The notes under the pieces: generated by a model | What the model saw: only the letters and a program-made list of their open reading frames with translations | Databases searched by the model: none | What the model was told of the DNA's origin: nothing | Assembly (NCBI RefSeq): GCF_025602895.1 | Contig: NW_026516224.1 | Coordinates: 372,001 to 436,000 of the forward strand | DNA length: 64,000 nt | Direction of reading: 5' to 3' | From: Polychytrium aggregatum | Lineage: Eukaryota > Chytridiomycota > Chytridiomycetes > Polychytriales | In this document: positions 63,469-64,000 of the stretch, piece by piece | Layout of the letters: the number at the start of each line of letters is the position of its first letter | Numbering within the stretch: the first letter of the stretch is position 1 | Translations under genes and position numbers: made by a program

Positions 63469-63785
63469 ATGATCGGATTTGCACGTCGACGCATCGCTCG
63501 GCCGTCCCTCCTGTTTCTGCCGGCTGCACGCCCTTCTGTCTTGCGCATTTCTGCACCTGCACCTCTCTGCATTTCCGTCTGGATCGCTCTTGCACCCATG
63601 TCTTCGTCGGCCTCCCAGATCAAGCAGCCCAAGTGGCACAAGCCCGAGCCCTCCCAGGCCAACCTCAGGGTCCTCAACTCGCTCACCCGGGGCAAGGAGG
63701 AATTTATCCCGGCCAGATCCAAGCTGGTATCTTGGTACTGCTGCGGTCCCACGGTCTACTCAGACTCGCACATGGGTCATGCCAG
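63469..63785 (+). CDS. Cysteinyl-tRNA synthetase, first exon (gene continues beyond the window)
   Basis: Charges tRNA-Cys. The exon ends at a GTAGGG donor after GPTVYSDSHMGHAR, the class I HIGH-type motif with the zinc-binding cysteine of CCGPTVY just before it. The upstream block KPEPSQANLRVLNSLTRG is typical of eukaryotic cytosolic forms. Two in-frame ATGs exist. The one at 63598 gives the cytosolic start (MSSSASQIKQPKW). The one at 63469 adds 43 residues (MIGFARRRIARPSLLFLPAA...) rich in Arg and lacking acidic residues, like a mitochondrial presequence. The following 215 bp to the window edge appear intronic. Confidence 0.85.
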
Positions 63786-64000
63786 GTAGGGCACGTCGGC
63801 AGAGGCATTTCTGAAACGTCCTTCTCCCAGTTTGCCTGTCGCATCAATCGGATCCGATGATCTGGCGTGTCCTGGAGGAGCTCCCGTCAAGCCTCCATCA
63901 CATTAACGCACTTCCGAATGTGCTGCGTAATCTTCACCCCTCTCTTTCCGCTTTATCATCGCGTCTCATTTATTCCCGCTATCATCCAACACTCGATCCC

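Overview
The window looks like nuclear DNA of a filamentous or zoosporic fungus. Genes carry short spliceosomal introns (about 90-250 bp, GT-AG and some GC-AG), intergenic spacers are short, and GC content is high. The gene set is fungal: THI6-type bifunctional thiamine enzyme, CDP-diacylglycerol synthase, TRM13, NRAMP transporter, F-box/LRR protein. The Tc1/mariner-linked Fanzor elements and the hybrid-cluster-protein fusion suggest an early-diverging, chytrid-like lineage. That placement is inference.

Left part (1-13.9 kb). This is a transposon-ridden stretch. Copy 1 of a Tc1/mariner (DD34E) element carrying a Fanzor (TnpB-like RNA-guided nuclease) gene runs off the left edge and interrupts a cytochrome P450 gene. 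Two 5'-damaged LINE fragments follow, joined tail to tail in a palindrome. Copy 2 of the Fanzor element sits at a TA in an exon of a UDP-glycosyltransferase gene. Removing it with one TA restores the reading frame exactly.

Middle part (15.8-39.4 kb). In order: a secreted choice-of-anchor-A/mucin-like protein, an NRAMP metal transporter with a 30-nt microexon, a 1195-residue flavodoxin-FAD/NAD(P)H reductase-hybrid cluster protein fusion, TRM13 (minus) divergent from CDS1 (plus), Fanzor element copy 3, and an F-box/leucine-rich-repeat gene. All three elements keep an open Fanzor frame while the transposase is broken in each.

Right part (39.8-64 kb). Two divergent alkaline phosphatase genes lie in a near-perfect inverted repeat (arms about 3.5 kb, spacer 660 bp). 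Then come an SGNH hydrolase-like gene, THI6, a TPR/coiled-coil gene of unknown role, an NRPS-like adenylation-carrier-thioester reductase gene and the first exon of cysteinyl-tRNA synthetase with a possible alternative mitochondrial start.

Two things stand out. One is the composite mariner-Fanzor element with a conserved 3' non-coding end that could encode its guide RNA. The other is the fused reductase-HCP, which reads as a self-sufficient NO/hydroxylamine reductase. Exon joins were built by eye from reading-frame continuity and splice consensus; none is confirmed by transcript data.
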